From positions 496,001 through 560,000 of the forward strand of contig JAUTXW010003822.1 in the NCBI GenBank assembly GCA_030620095.1: 64,000 bases of DNA. The letters run 5' to 3'. The DNA comes from Kuschelorhynchus macadamiae. Lineage: Eukaryota > Arthropoda > Insecta > Coleoptera > Curculionidae. Within the stretch, counting starts at the first letter, position 1; the number at the start of each line of letters is the position of its first letter. Below are positions 32,501-42,739 of this stretch, one piece after another. The translations under genes were made by a program, and so were the position numbers. The notes beneath the pieces are model-generated. The model made no database searches. It saw nothing but the letters and a program-made list of their open reading frames with translations, and had not been told where the DNA came from.

Positions 32501-34909
32501 TTGACCAAAGCCGTGAAAGCTTCCGTTCTATACTGTTTAAAAGTATTTATTTTTTAATGTTCTCACGATGTAATACATACTTCTGTAAGGGAATATTTCG
32601 ATATTTGCAAGTGTCTATGAAAATAGGAACCACGACTGTGAAAGAGCTGAAGGGGAAACGAATATCAAGCAAGGATAGGACGGGATGGAAACTTTAGATT
32701 ATGTGGAATTTTATAACATTTTTTAAGTTAGTAAAATATTTAGATCGATGTTTCCTAGAATATAGGAATATACCTAAAGCTGTATAAACTAATTTAATAT
32801 AAAGGAAAATAAAAAAATTGTATTACTTTGTTAAGTTTTTACTGACAAGATAAAAATGTGTTACTCAGTTATAAGGGAATAATGGAATAATCTAAAGTCC
32901 GACGCACGGATCTTGGGCTGCGACTTCTGAAGGGATCGAGCGGTAAAACGCAAAAAAATATCCCTTTATGTGTTGTTGAGAAGCATTCGATATTTCTCCG
33001 TTTTATGCGACTCGTCAGAACGTTTAATTTTTGCAGTGAATATGTTTTGGCCGCATAGTCATTGTAGACCACGACTCGTACGTCCTACAGACTTTTTAGG
33101 TTTTATACCTTAAAATTAACATCAACTTTGATCCGCAATGTCATTTTAATGTTCACAATATGTATTTATGACAACTTTTTCACTTTGCCAAAATTTCAAG
33201 CACCTGTTTGGAAATTTTCTGAACTCCACATATATAGTTTTTTATAATTTGCATATTTGTCTTAGTAAGTGTAGTGGTAACGCTAATTAAATTATTAGTG
33301 TCATTATTATTAATAAAAACATAATTTAACTTACCGTAAAATTTAAATATCTATCAAAGTAATTAAGTTTACCTATAATACCTAATGTTTGCAGTTTATT
33401 ATTAGATAGGACTTATAAAGTCAGCGGTTTTACATCAAATTTTTTAAATTTGGTCTTCAAAATAACAATAAGCTTCTCATTTGCCAACTGTAAAATCTAC
33501 AAAATTAAGGTATAAGTATTAGTGACAGAGAGATCTTTAAATTCTACATTATACACAAAATGGAATAATATATACACAAACAACTACTCCGCTGGCTAAT
33601 ACCACAACCGGCATTGAACAGTCATACTGTTTATTCCTGACTTTCGTTGGGAGAAATAATGTTAATATATTTTTCTTTTACTCTGCACCAACGTTACAAC
33701 AAAGATATCATGGCCCATTCTGCAGGGATACATCGAGAAGATCACATTGAGTGGGGGAGGAGTAAGGCTAGATGTAAGATAAACCCCACTGAGAATTAAA
33801 AAAAAAGTCCCCACTTGTGTAGCAATTTGCCAACTCAACTAACACTTATTTATAATTGGTTTTGTAAGTCTTGTCCCTTCGGCTTTGGGGGAATGCTCCC
33901 CCTATATGTCCGTACGTACATGTCGTCTGGACCATGTCGTGCAATGCCACAATCGCATTGATCGATTGGATCGACAGGGATCTGGTTTTTAGAACTATTT
34001 TATCAATAATTATCAGAAATTTTGAGTGCACCAATAAGTTAGGCTCACGTATCACCCATATACCTACCTATTAAATATGCATATTTCTTATTTGGAGGCG
34101 TATTGGAAACAAAAATAATAATGTATATATTGTGTTCATTGTGCAACTAAATTGTTTTAAGTATAAATATATTTTGTGTCTGTAATGAGTCTAATTTTAT
34201 ATAAAATTGTTCTGGCTACAAACTGGTAAAAGTGTGTCGATTTTGCAACCATAAAGACGCATTCCGGTAACATTTTGGAAAAAGGAAGGCTAACTTTGGG
34301 CATATTTAAGTTCAGTTTTAGAAACGTAAATGAACTATAGGAAAATTATTTTGGACAGAAATCAGTAACAATTTGGTCAAATTGAAGCCCCACTTTAAAG
34401 ATATATCGGAAACCAAAGTCACACTGTGGGTACCTTTGAGTATATTTTTGACACTATCTGGTATACATTTGGATCTCTATTTCGACCTCTTTTTCCACTT
34501 AAGTGAGCGCGGTGTCGACAAAGTAGCGTAAACATGTGTCATGTCCAAAGCTACTTGGGTTTAACTAGACTTAAACTATTATATTGCTAAAAACTAAGAA
34601 CTAAGATGAATTTAAAAAAAATTACCTTATTTAATCCTAAAAAAGTATCAAATAAACCCATTTGATGAGATTGCTGACAGTAATAATACTAATATTAACG
34701 GCTATTTTCTGCTAGGAAATAAATCGCAATCGCAAAATTATTAAACACTCGCGTGCTTTGCATAAATGGTGAGTTCAAAAAAGTAGTTAAAGCTTGACTA
34801 GAAATGTAGAATATCTGCCTATTGGGAATAATATACCTTGCATTTAATAAGATTTTGTTTAAACAGTCGATTAAATTATTTATTTTTTATAAACAAAAAC
34901 ATATCAAAA
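32501..34909. other. Intergenic AT-rich DNA, no gene recognised
   Basis: No transposon motif found. Minor points: 32870-33110 is GC-richer, with an unrecognised minus-strand frame (32869-33072). 33846-34074 is open on both strands for 67-69 codons, without a known domain. Confidence 0.35.
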
Positions 34910-34949
34910 CATTTTCTTCGGACCTCTAAATACTGCATATTATAAAATT

Positions 34950-35150
34950 TCATATTTTTGTAAAAAAAGTCTCTCTCTATTAAAACGGTAATTTAGGGCA
35001 TTACCAATTTTTTTTCTGAGTGGACCGTATTTAATTTATATACATTTGGTACATTGGATTCCAGATTGTAGCCCCATATTCAAGTAGAAGCCTAGCTACT
35101 GTTTTAAACAGGATAACTAATGAGGAGGCTTAAGAAAATCCATTAGTAAT
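34950..35150 (-). pseudogene. CR1-group LINE, end of RT (unit 1)
   Basis: The minus strand encodes LLEYGATIWNPMYQMYIN, then QKKIGNAL, the conserved thumb end (…vRs.lEYgs.vWnPy…i…iE.vQrkfl) of CR1/L2-group LINEs. Flanking frames are closed. Only this small part is recognisable. Confidence 0.6.
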
Positions 35151-36084
35151 ATGTAATAAAAATAAAACTAAATTCTTTAGAGCTTTTTTAGTAATTAGCT
35201 CTGTGTTTATCAAACGTGAGTCTGAAATCCAAACTTATTTAACATATATTAAACAATTATTAAGATAAAACATAAAGTCATTTGGATTGTTATAATATAT
35301 TGTAAATGGAGACTTCAATTGATTAGTTTGTATATAATAAAGGCCTTCATAATTTTATAATACCCGGTACTTTTTTATTATCATAGTACACCACTTTTAT
35401 AATAAATGTTTAACTGTATTCCGTAATAAATTAATACAAAACAAAAGGTAATTTTGGATTTTTATTTCAGACATTTAGAACAAAAAAAAATTAAAATTCA
35501 AACTTTTTGTTCAGATTAGGTATTAAAAGACTTAAGATTACTTGAAAACGTAATCGGCTTAACTCGGCGCCTTTAAATTTGTTAGAAGTCCGAATTTTTC
35601 GACCAATAAAAATCTTAAGGAGACGATATATCGGACCTTTTAAATCCCGCATAAATAGGTTCGAACTTTCGGCTGCAGAATAGACGTTCAGGGGTCAAAA
35701 TATCGAAGCTGAACTTAAAAATTTGATATTGGACAAACAGGCAGGATATTTAAAAAAGAGTTAGTTGCTTTCATTTAGTTACGGGAAGCAGAAAGATAAT
35801 TCCAATTACTCTAAATATTTAATTCAGGAAAATCATATTTTGCTTGAAATTTTACATAAACAACGAAAAAGTAAAAAAATCTAATTTACTAGAAATTATG
35901 GAAATAAAAGAACGGCTTCAAACCTGAGAGGGTGTTAGAGGGGAAAATTATCATATTTAAGGTCAAGGCCCATTTATCAATCATCTTATATAGTGGCATG
36001 TATAGACATTTGAGAGAATGAACAGTTTCAATAACCAAAAACAAGTCCTCGGTTTCTATTTTCTAAATATATTATTATAAAATT

Positions 36085-36290
36085 TCATATTTTCATAAAA
36101 AAAGTCTATCTCTATTAAAACGGTAATTTAGAGCATTAAAAATTTTTTTCCTGAATGGACTTTATTCGATTTATATATATTTGGTGCATTGGATTCCAAA
36201 CTGTAGTCGCATATTCAAGTAGAGGCCTAGCTAGTGTTTTAAACAAAATAACTAACGAGGAGGCTTAAGAAAATCCATTAGTAATATTTA
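36085..36290 (-). pseudogene. CR1-group LINE, end of RT (unit 2)
   Basis: Duplicate of the fragment at 34950-35150 with several substitutions. The strand and reading direction are the same. Confidence 0.55.
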
Positions 36291-37084
36291 GTAAAAAAAA
36301 CTAAATTCTTTAGAGCTTTTTTTTTAATTAGCTCTATGTGTTTATCAAACGTGAGTCTGAAATTCAAACTTATTTAACATATATTAAATAACTATTAAGT
36401 TAAAATATAAAGTCATTTGGATTGTTATAATATATTGTAAATGGAGACTTCAATTGATTAGTTTGTATATAATAAAGGCCTTCATAGTTTTACAATGCCC
36501 GATATTTTTTTATTGTCCTCACCTCAGTTTTATAATAAATGGTTAAGTGTATTTCGTAATAAATTAATACAAAACTTTTCTTCTAGATCAGGTATCAAAA
36601 GATTTAAGATTTCGGGAAAACGTAATCAGCTTAACTCGGCGCCTTTATATTTGTTAGAAGTCCGAAATTTTCGACCACTAAAAAATCTAAAAGAGACGAT
36701 ATATCGGACCTTCTATATCACGCATAAATAGATTCGAACTTTCGGCTGCTGAATAGACGTTCAGGGGTCGAAATATCGGAGCTGTATTCAGTATTAACGG
36801 TTCGAACTTAAAAATTTGATATCGGACAAACAGGCAGGATATTTAAAAAAGAGTTAGTTGCATACATTTAGTTACGGGAAGCAGAAAGATAATTCCAATT
36901 ACTCTAAATATTTAATTCAGGAAAATCATATTTTGCTTGAATTTTTACATGAACAACGAAAAACTAAAATATATAATTTACTAGAAAGTATGAAAATAGA
37001 AAAACGGCTTCAAACCTGAGAGGGTGTTAGAGGGGAAAATCAACATCAAAAAAAAGTTCTCGGTTTATATGTTCTATATAAGTA

Positions 37085-37770
37085 AATCTTTGGACCGTAA
37101 TAGCCCGGCGGATAAACCCTTGTCGCCATCCCCTGTCCACCACTCTCACCCTAGATTCTTCCCAGATTCGAGTCGGCCCGTCCTTCTTCCAGCTTATCCC
37201 AATCAAGGGTCCCTAACTCCTCTCTAGGTAGCGCGGTTGTTCCTAAGGCTTTTATTCTAAGTCTGCCTCACCTATCATAGATCGCTATCGAGTGGTTTGA
37301 GGTGTCCTTCCCTCTTCCACAATTAGGACATAGTGGGCTATCCTTTATTCCTAATAAATGTGGTTTGTGTTTTATTCCAGACCTATTGGTTTGGGGTCTG
37401 GGAAGTATGTCTCTTATTTAGTCCGAGAAAGGGTTCCGGATCGAAGAGCGGCGCCGAGGAGCCATGTTTTGTCGGTCAGCTCATTTCCTTTGACAACCGT
37501 TGTTTGACGTAATGATCCCTGGTTGGGATCATTAGTTCAAACGAATTGTGTAACCTTAAACGTCCATCCGCCTTGTTTGCCCTAGAAGATAGGATAGAAA
37601 TCTCCTCTGTCATGGCCATGGCTATGGAGTTATAACCTTTCCTTTGCTATTACCTGCTCCAGGTTTCACTCTCTATCATCCGCCTGCAGAACGTCATAGC
37701 CTCTCTTCTGATCCATAGTGAGAGCTCTGGCATTCCTAGTAGGGCATTCAGAGCTGCCCCGGTGTTGCCC
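37085..37770 (-). pseudogene. LINE fragment of the RNase H-bearing group (R1/I-like), pol C-terminal part
   Basis: Reading the minus strand downward: GNTGAALNALLGMPELSLWI then RREAMTFCRRM near 37720 (the 'LdaLLgLPpl.l.i..EA…ayRl' block after the RT); SFELMIPTRDHYV near 37530; and DSPLCPNCGRGKDTSNH near 37340, a C-terminal CCHC-like knuckle. Between the second and third block the RNase H region is unrecognisable. The DNA is clearly GC-richer than its surroundings. The frame is broken many times. Confidence 0.6.
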
Positions 37771-37897
37771 TCGTAAGCTGTATCAAGAAAAAACTTTTTT
37801 TTATTTCAACAATTTATTTCTCGAAAACACCACAGTTTTTTTTATTTTTATTTTAGCCCCTCGAATTATATTATTTTTGTTACAAGGGTCATTAATA

Positions 37898-37902
37898 TGC
37901 AA
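37898..37902. repeat. Left target-site duplication of gypsy element
   Basis: TGCAA, identical to 40825-40829. Confidence 0.85.
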
Positions 37903-38025
37903 TGTTCTGATGATGGACATGTTTGGTAATCTAAACTTTGAAAATTATTATTTTTTTAAAGTTGTTTTTTCGTCTGGGTTTTTTTAAATTTAAAATATAT
38001 GTTAATATTTTTGTTATATTTGTTG
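37903..38025 (-). repeat. 3' LTR of gypsy element, truncated
   Basis: The first 30 bases agree with the other LTR apart from two substitutions, and AAAGTTGT and a TTAATATTTTT-like segment follow. The inner part is lost, and RT sequence begins by 38040 without a polypurine tract. Confidence 0.65.
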
Positions 38026-38540
38026 TGGAACGTGGTTCTCACCAGAAATTCTGTGACCTAGATGATCTAAGTGAGTGACAGCTAACTGACCTTTTTCAGC
38101 TGATACCTTGAGATTGTGAGTTTGTAACCTTTCGAAAGGTGTTTTAGATAGTCCTCAAATGATGTCGTCAAGATAAACTTGCACGAAATTATGGAGATAG
38201 CCGACTAAGACTTCGGTGGGCATTAGTTTTTGAAAAGTGACTGTAGCGCCTTTGAGACCAAAAGGCATTACCGTGAAGCGGTAAGCTGCTCCATCTAAGG
38301 TTGTGAAAGCTGTGAAATTGTTAGAATTTTCGTCCATTGGAATTTGCCAATAACCCGCTTTAAGATATTCTAGGAGGAACTCCGTTTTCATCGTGGGTGA
38401 TATTATTGAGTTCACGGTAATCCACACAGAACCTATCTTTCTTGCCGTCTCGCTCAATAAGGACAGGTAGACTAGAATAAGGTGAATGGGTTTGTTCAAT
38501 GACTCCTGCCTCAAGCATTTCGTCAATACATTCATAAATA
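38026..38540 (-). pseudogene. Gypsy reverse transcriptase fragment
   Basis: The minus-strand frame (38535-38155) encodes EYLKAGYWQIPMDENSNNFT, then AYRFTVMPFGLKGATVTFQK and VYLDDII, the three palm blocks of Ty3/gypsy RT, with both Asp residues of the LDD motif present. A second frame continues SFEDYLKHLSKGYKLTISRY before stops, and the protein then merges into LTR sequence. The N-terminal part before the palm block is frameshifted. RNase H and integrase are absent because of the internal deletion. Confidence 0.88.
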
Positions 38541-39585
38541 ATACATTTTTATGTGGATTTAAAAGATAACAACGTTTGTTTATTATTTTGCTGTGGGTTG
38601 TACCAAACCGGTGGCTGACAATCGCTCACTTCTGGTAGTTGAATTAAATTTTTGAATTTTTTAATGGCCTGTGCCCAATAGATGGTTTTTCTTTCATTTC
38701 GTGAGTTATAGACGCAATTACATTTATAGTCACTCCTCGTTTGATAAGAAAAGATGTCTTGTCTGGTTTATCGCTATGTTGAGCCACAGTGAATGTGTGT
38801 GATGTGTCCTTTGTTTCTGGACTCTTTCGTTTCGCACATTCCGTCGTATCGGGCATGTCGTTTTGAGACAAAGGATTAGTGTTTTGTGTTTTTTGTGTGC
38901 ATGAGTTATTTGTGTCTGGCCGACGCTTAAAGATGAGGTTTTTGAAGTTATCAAATTTGCATTTAAAATTTCATGATTTGAGATAAAATTTGGAAAATTA
39001 AAATTAGTAGAAATTTGAGGTTTATCCTCTGAATAGGTTATATTATTACTATTGAAATTTTCTAGTTTGGAAATTTTTTTAGAAGATTTTTGAATTTTTG
39101 AAAGGGTTAAAAATTTTTGAGGACGGCCCTGGATTAGTTTTCTGAAGGCTCCTTTGATTCTTTTGATTTTTGGTTAAGTTTCTTTGTGAGTTCACTCACT
39201 CTTTTTGATAAACTAGATATTGTTTTTATATCTCTTATATTTACTAGTTTAATAATGTAAGCCAATTAATTTCAATGGTTTTCGATTAAACTCCAACACA
39301 TCTTTATTAGATGCATCTGATGAGAAATCACATTCATATTTAAACCTACATATTTAAGGGTATTATTATTTGCCTTTAATGAAAAAATTTCATAATCATT
39401 CTCATCAGTTTCATAATAAGATTCAACTCCTTTTACCCCTTATATTAAATTTCGTTATGATCTATACCAAAATAAGTGCTGGTTAGGGTTTCCTTGTCTC
39501 TGGGTGTTATTAGAATTTGGTACATTTTTTCTCAAAGGTACGTTAGGTTTTGTTTGGGCTACTGGATTAGTGCGTGTCGGAATTT
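38541..39585 (-). pseudogene. Gypsy gag-pol junction region, poorly conserved
   Basis: Minus-strand frames here are short. 38871-38644 and 38954-38730 are Lys/Thr-rich and carry no certain protease DTG motif. Upstream, RISSLSKRV-like heptads suggest a coiled coil near 39190-39240. Position between gag and RT implies nucleocapsid and protease. Confidence 0.4.
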
Positions 39586-40260
39586 GTTTTCTTTCCTCAC
39601 TTAACCTTTTTCTAAAGTGGAAGTTAGGTTGATTAAGTCAAAAATACTATTGAAATTTTGTCCACGTATGCGGGGTCTAAGTTATGGTAATAAAGTCTAA
39701 GGTATGGTAATAATAATATGTTTTCTTTCCTCACTCAAACCTTTTTCTAAAGTAGAAGTTAAGTTGATTAAGTCAGAAATACTATTGAAATTTAGTCCAC
39801 GTATGCGAGGTCTAAGTTATGGTAATAATTGGGAAATTAGTAATGATATTAAGCTGTTGTTCGTCACCGTTCGGCTCTAGACGTGTATGTAGGGCATATT
39901 TCTTAAAAATAAATTCCTTACAAGTTTCTGGGGAAAACTGTTTTTCTCCGTACAGTTTAGTACGTAGTTCTAAAATTTTATCTAGATAGGAAAATTTAGC
40001 GACAAATCACTCACAGAATTGGGCCAATGTTAATTTTAAATTTCAAAATGGTTGGGTCCATTTACGATCAGAATCTCTTAAAAGGGTTTTAAAATAATCT
40101 AATTGTTCTTCTGGGTCTAAGATTTGATTTTCTCGGCAATATTCTCCCACTTGTGCGAGGAAGATTCGTGGATCCTCGTGTTCGAGGCCACTGAAAGTGA
40201 TTTTTAGCTTTTTCATTTCTTTTTTTTTTTGTCAGGAAGCTCGAAGCTACTTGAGTCAAA
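39586..40260 (-). pseudogene. Gypsy gag remnant
   Basis: The minus strand from 40205 encodes ITFSGLEHEDPRIFLAQVGE, then LDPEEQLDYFKTLLRDSDRK, then KILELRTKLYGEKQFSPE and IFKKYALHTRLEPNGDEQQL, the helix-rich capsid-like pattern of gypsy gag (…F.G.e..p..fl..v…, …l….f…lYG…). Two in-frame stops interrupt it near 40030 and 40005. At the downstream end a 134-bp segment is tandemly duplicated (39587 and 39721). Confidence 0.75.
39587..39835. repeat. 134-bp tandem duplication inside gag
   Basis: TTTTCTTTCCTCACT at 39587 and again at 39721, both followed by TTTTTCTAAAGT, GATTAAGTCA, CTATTGAAATTT, GTCCACGTATGCG and CTAAGTTATGGTAATAA. Confidence 0.85.
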
Positions 40261-40582
40261 AGTTATTTGGATTGCTATAAGGTTAATCGTTTTTTTTTTC
40301 AGTTGGAGGTGAAGAATTGTGAGAAGGATTTGTTCCTAGCTCTGTGCTAGTTGATTGCCTAACTACTTAGTGAGTTCGTAACGGACGACTCAGGTCGGGC
40401 ATTAGGAAAATAATCAATTTGTTTTTTCGTGACTTCTCAATAAGATATCTCCGTAACATTGGATTTATTGGAGGTTTTGTATATCCAGTACAGGTTGAAT
40501 TTCAGAATGAATTGAAGCTAAATTTAGTTCAGAGTTCAATGGGTTATTATCAGAGGTACCCGACAAGGGAATTCCACGCTCC

Positions 40583-40597
40583 CCACCAGGGATGCCA
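40583..40597 (-). promoter_or_regulatory. Candidate primer-binding site of gypsy element
   Basis: TGGCATCCCTGGTGG starts directly after the CA end of the 5' LTR (minus strand). TGG is complementary to a tRNA CCA end. I cannot assign the tRNA. Confidence 0.5.
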
Positions 40598-40824
40598 TGT
40601 TCTGATGATGGACAAGTTTGGTAATCGAAAATCGGGATTTAAAGTTGTGTTGCTTGAAAATATGGTTCGTATCGAACAGAATGTCCCCGTAATCTGAATA
40701 GTTATTGTTGTTGGGTCCTCCCATGGTTTCTAGGTCCCCTGTGAACTCAGAAAAAGGTGTATTAATATTTTTTGCTTATGTTTTTAGACTAGTCGAGTTA
40801 GTTTTCCTTATAGGTACTTTGTCA
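40598..40824 (-). repeat. 5' LTR of gypsy element, 227 bp
   Basis: It begins TGTTCTGATG and ends GTCA on the plus strand (TG…CA), bounded by the TGCAA duplication on the right and the primer-binding site on the left. Confidence 0.75.
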
Positions 40825-40829
40825 TGCAA
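40825..40829. repeat. Right target-site duplication of gypsy element
   Basis: TGCAA, identical to 37898-37902. Confidence 0.85.
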
Positions 40830-40833
40830 TTGT

Positions 40834-40875
40834 ACCTTATGATGGTGAGAAAGCTCAACCGAAACGTCGGTTTTT
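40834..40875 (+). ncRNA. Decayed Penelope-type hammerhead-like motif (HHR-P2)
   Basis: CTTATGATGGTGAG-AAA-GCTCAACCGAAACGTCGG fits the core with stem II GGT.GAG against CTC.ACC and CGAAACGTC, but the invariant G5 of CTGA is T. It is presumably inactive. Confidence 0.4.
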
Positions 40876-40944
40876 TTGACGTTTTAAGATTGCTTTTAAC
40901 TTGCCCTGTAGATTGATTTTTACCAACTTTGTTCGACGGAAAGT

Positions 40945-41205
40945 CGTTAAGTTTAGTTAAGTTTAGTTAAGTTTTGTACCCCTAGGGTACCACTGTCAAT
41001 ATTGGTGGTATGATTAAAAGTTTTAGACTCATTATCGCTTTCAGCAGATACTAAAGAATGTTGGCTACAAGATTTATAACTTGAAGTTCCTAACAAGTTT
41101 TGATTTATTTCTAAAGAACTATTACTAAAAATTTGACGCAGGTCATTTTCATCATGTAAAAGGATAGGATTAGCGCCTACTACGTTATTAGACTGATTTT
41201 CGAAG
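40945..41205 (-). pseudogene. Unrecognised minus-strand open frame of about 85 codons
   Basis: From about 41200 to a TAA near 40950 the minus strand is open and reads NNVVGANPILLHDENDLRQI, later LEINQNLLGTSSYKSCSQHS and SAESDNESKTFNHT. It is Ser/Asn-rich and acidic, with no domain I recognise. Upstream codons around 41210-41330 are interrupted by stops. It may be part of an element whose coding region I cannot place, for example a gag N-terminus. Low confidence that it is a gene. Confidence 0.3.
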
Positions 41206-41984
41206 TTTTACTTGAAATTTTTGCGGACAACATTGGTTTATGGTCTTATTGTAATGTTGCACATTGTTTTCAGAAATTAACTCATTTTTTGCGTTTAAGA
41301 ATGGGTCTAAAAGTTTTCATATTGAGGTTTTTGTGTCTTTGAACATTGCATAGTGTGTTTTTACACTAAAGAGATACGATTTCACTACAGCAATCACCTA
41401 AAAAGTGCATATTAATTAAAGCTTTTATCCAAAGTTAAGAACTGAGAACTTTTCCCTTTCAAAAACCTCCAATTATTTGTTTTATTTAGCCATTCTGAAA
41501 GCGAGCAAGTAACAAAAAAGTGCTAAAATTTAAGGATCGACGCCTGAGTCTTTAACAAGGGTAAACAGCAATTAAAAGTTATGGAAAAACAGATCTTAAT
41601 TAATGTGCAAAATAATAATAAGCAAGTTGCTTTTGGATTAATATTTCTTACAGTGAAACGGAAGGTTTGAAAACGGATGACACTACACTATGAGTATTAG
41701 ATCGACAAAGTGACAAAAGAGTACGAGAAATGAAGTTCTGAGACCCTTTACCTGGTTACAAATTTCCAAGAAAAAATAAAAGGACAAACTTTGTCTTTTC
41801 CTTTAAACAAAAAACATTAACTAATCAGTGGCTAGGAATAATTAAAATATCCATAGAATATTTAAAATCGAATATCTCTGGTTTCGATAAAGCAGATCAA
41901 ATGTGTTATTTTGCATAGATTGTTTTATTTAAGCTCAATCCTAAACGGATTTGAAGAAAGTTTTTTGTCTAAAAAAACTGTGTC
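41206..41984. other. Intergenic AT-rich DNA, nothing recognised
   Basis: No motif or repeat found. Confidence 0.4.
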
Positions 41985-42260
41985 TTCAAAAGGTCTGCAA
42001 AGAATATGTTAGGTGTGCAAAGTGATCACTTTAGTTCTGGATTTGACGAGAAAAAAGTGGACTGTATTTTTAATACGTAATCAAATATTAAGTTTAAAAA
42101 GAGTCATTAACCACAAATTATGATCAACAGTGACATATAAACGCGTGGCTCCCAACATCTAAGCCAAGAAACGATAATTAATAGATTGACTCATGGTCAT
42201 TCTATCCCAAATCTCTTACCTTATTTCTGTTAGTTGGGGCATCAATGACAGTGTATGAAA
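41985..42260 (+). repeat. Dispersed repeat D3, uninterrupted copy
   Basis: GAGAAAAAAGTGGACTGTATTTTTAAT-class text, CAAATATTAA, ACAGTGACATATAAACGCG, GGCTCCCAACAT and CCCAAATCTCTTACCTTATT recur in order at 48475-49490, where two MITEs split the repeat. This copy therefore serves as an empty-site control. Confidence 0.75.
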
Positions 42261-42334
42261 TGCACTATGCTTTGGGCGTGTCTTGGATGCCCCGTGACGC
42301 GAAGATAAAAACAGAGACCAGATTGAATGGTCGT

Positions 42335-42374
42335 ACCAAAGTTTACAGAATGAAATATTTCTGTAAACTTTGGT
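42335..42374. repeat. Perfect 16-bp hairpin
   Basis: ACCAAAGTTTACAGAA, eight-base loop, TTCTGTAAACTTTGGT. It lies in an otherwise unrecognised stretch right of repeat D3. Confidence 0.85.
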
Positions 42375-42739
42375 CGTATTAAACTCGCTGCTTGGCTGTT
42401 TTCTTAACCGAGAATATGCGATGCAAATTACAGTTATCATATTGTACTTAAATGTATCTTAAAATAATGTTAATAACAGATGTAACAGGAATTAAACCTA
42501 TAACAAATAGCTTCACATAACACTTATAGCATTACAATACTAAATGTAGGTATACCGTTACAATATTAAATAATGGTGGTCTTAATATTTACTAAATAAA
42601 TCATTTTTAAATTTCCTTTAAAACAACGCATAATTACAATTTACAAAGTTATTTCTTATTTCAGAATTAAATAGTTTGGGAATCACATAAGAAAAAGAGC
42701 GCGGTTCGATGTAAAGGTATATTAAGATGGTCATTGTGA

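Larger units (their letters stand above)
34910..37055. repeat. 1.1-kb direct tandem duplication containing a LINE end
   Basis: The segment starting TATAAAATTTCATATTTTTG at 34941 recurs at 36076, and the phrase AACCTGAGAGGGTGTTAGAG at 35921 recurs near 37014. The offset falls from 1135 to 1093 bp because of indels. All intervening landmarks are in the same order, such as CTTAACTCGGCGCCTTTA and GGACAAACAGGCAGGATATT. Boundary-like TCTCGGTTT-TTCT phrases occur near 36045 and 37055 (and CTTCGGACCTCT near 34915). Divergence of the units is noticeable, so the duplication is not recent. Confidence 0.85.
37903..40824 (-). mobile_element. Gypsy-type LTR retrotransposon, internally deleted, 2.9 kb
   Basis: Both edges begin TGTTCTGATGATGGACA when read on the plus strand. 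The right LTR ends GTCA at 40824, and TGCAA flanks both sides as a 5-bp target duplication. In element orientation (minus strand) the order is 5' LTR (40824-40598), a candidate primer-binding site TGGCATCCCTGGTGG at 40597 downward, gag, a poorly conserved protease region, and part of RT. After that comes a shortened 3' LTR. Integrase, RNase H and most of the 3' LTR are missing. It inserted into AT-rich DNA, just beside a decayed ribozyme-like motif at 40834. Confidence 0.85.

Noticed and set aside
37903..37925. CTGATGATGG at the LTR edge resembling a hammerhead strand
   Set aside because: No GAAA strand or pairing stem II follows. It is part of the LTR terminus and occurs in both LTRs.
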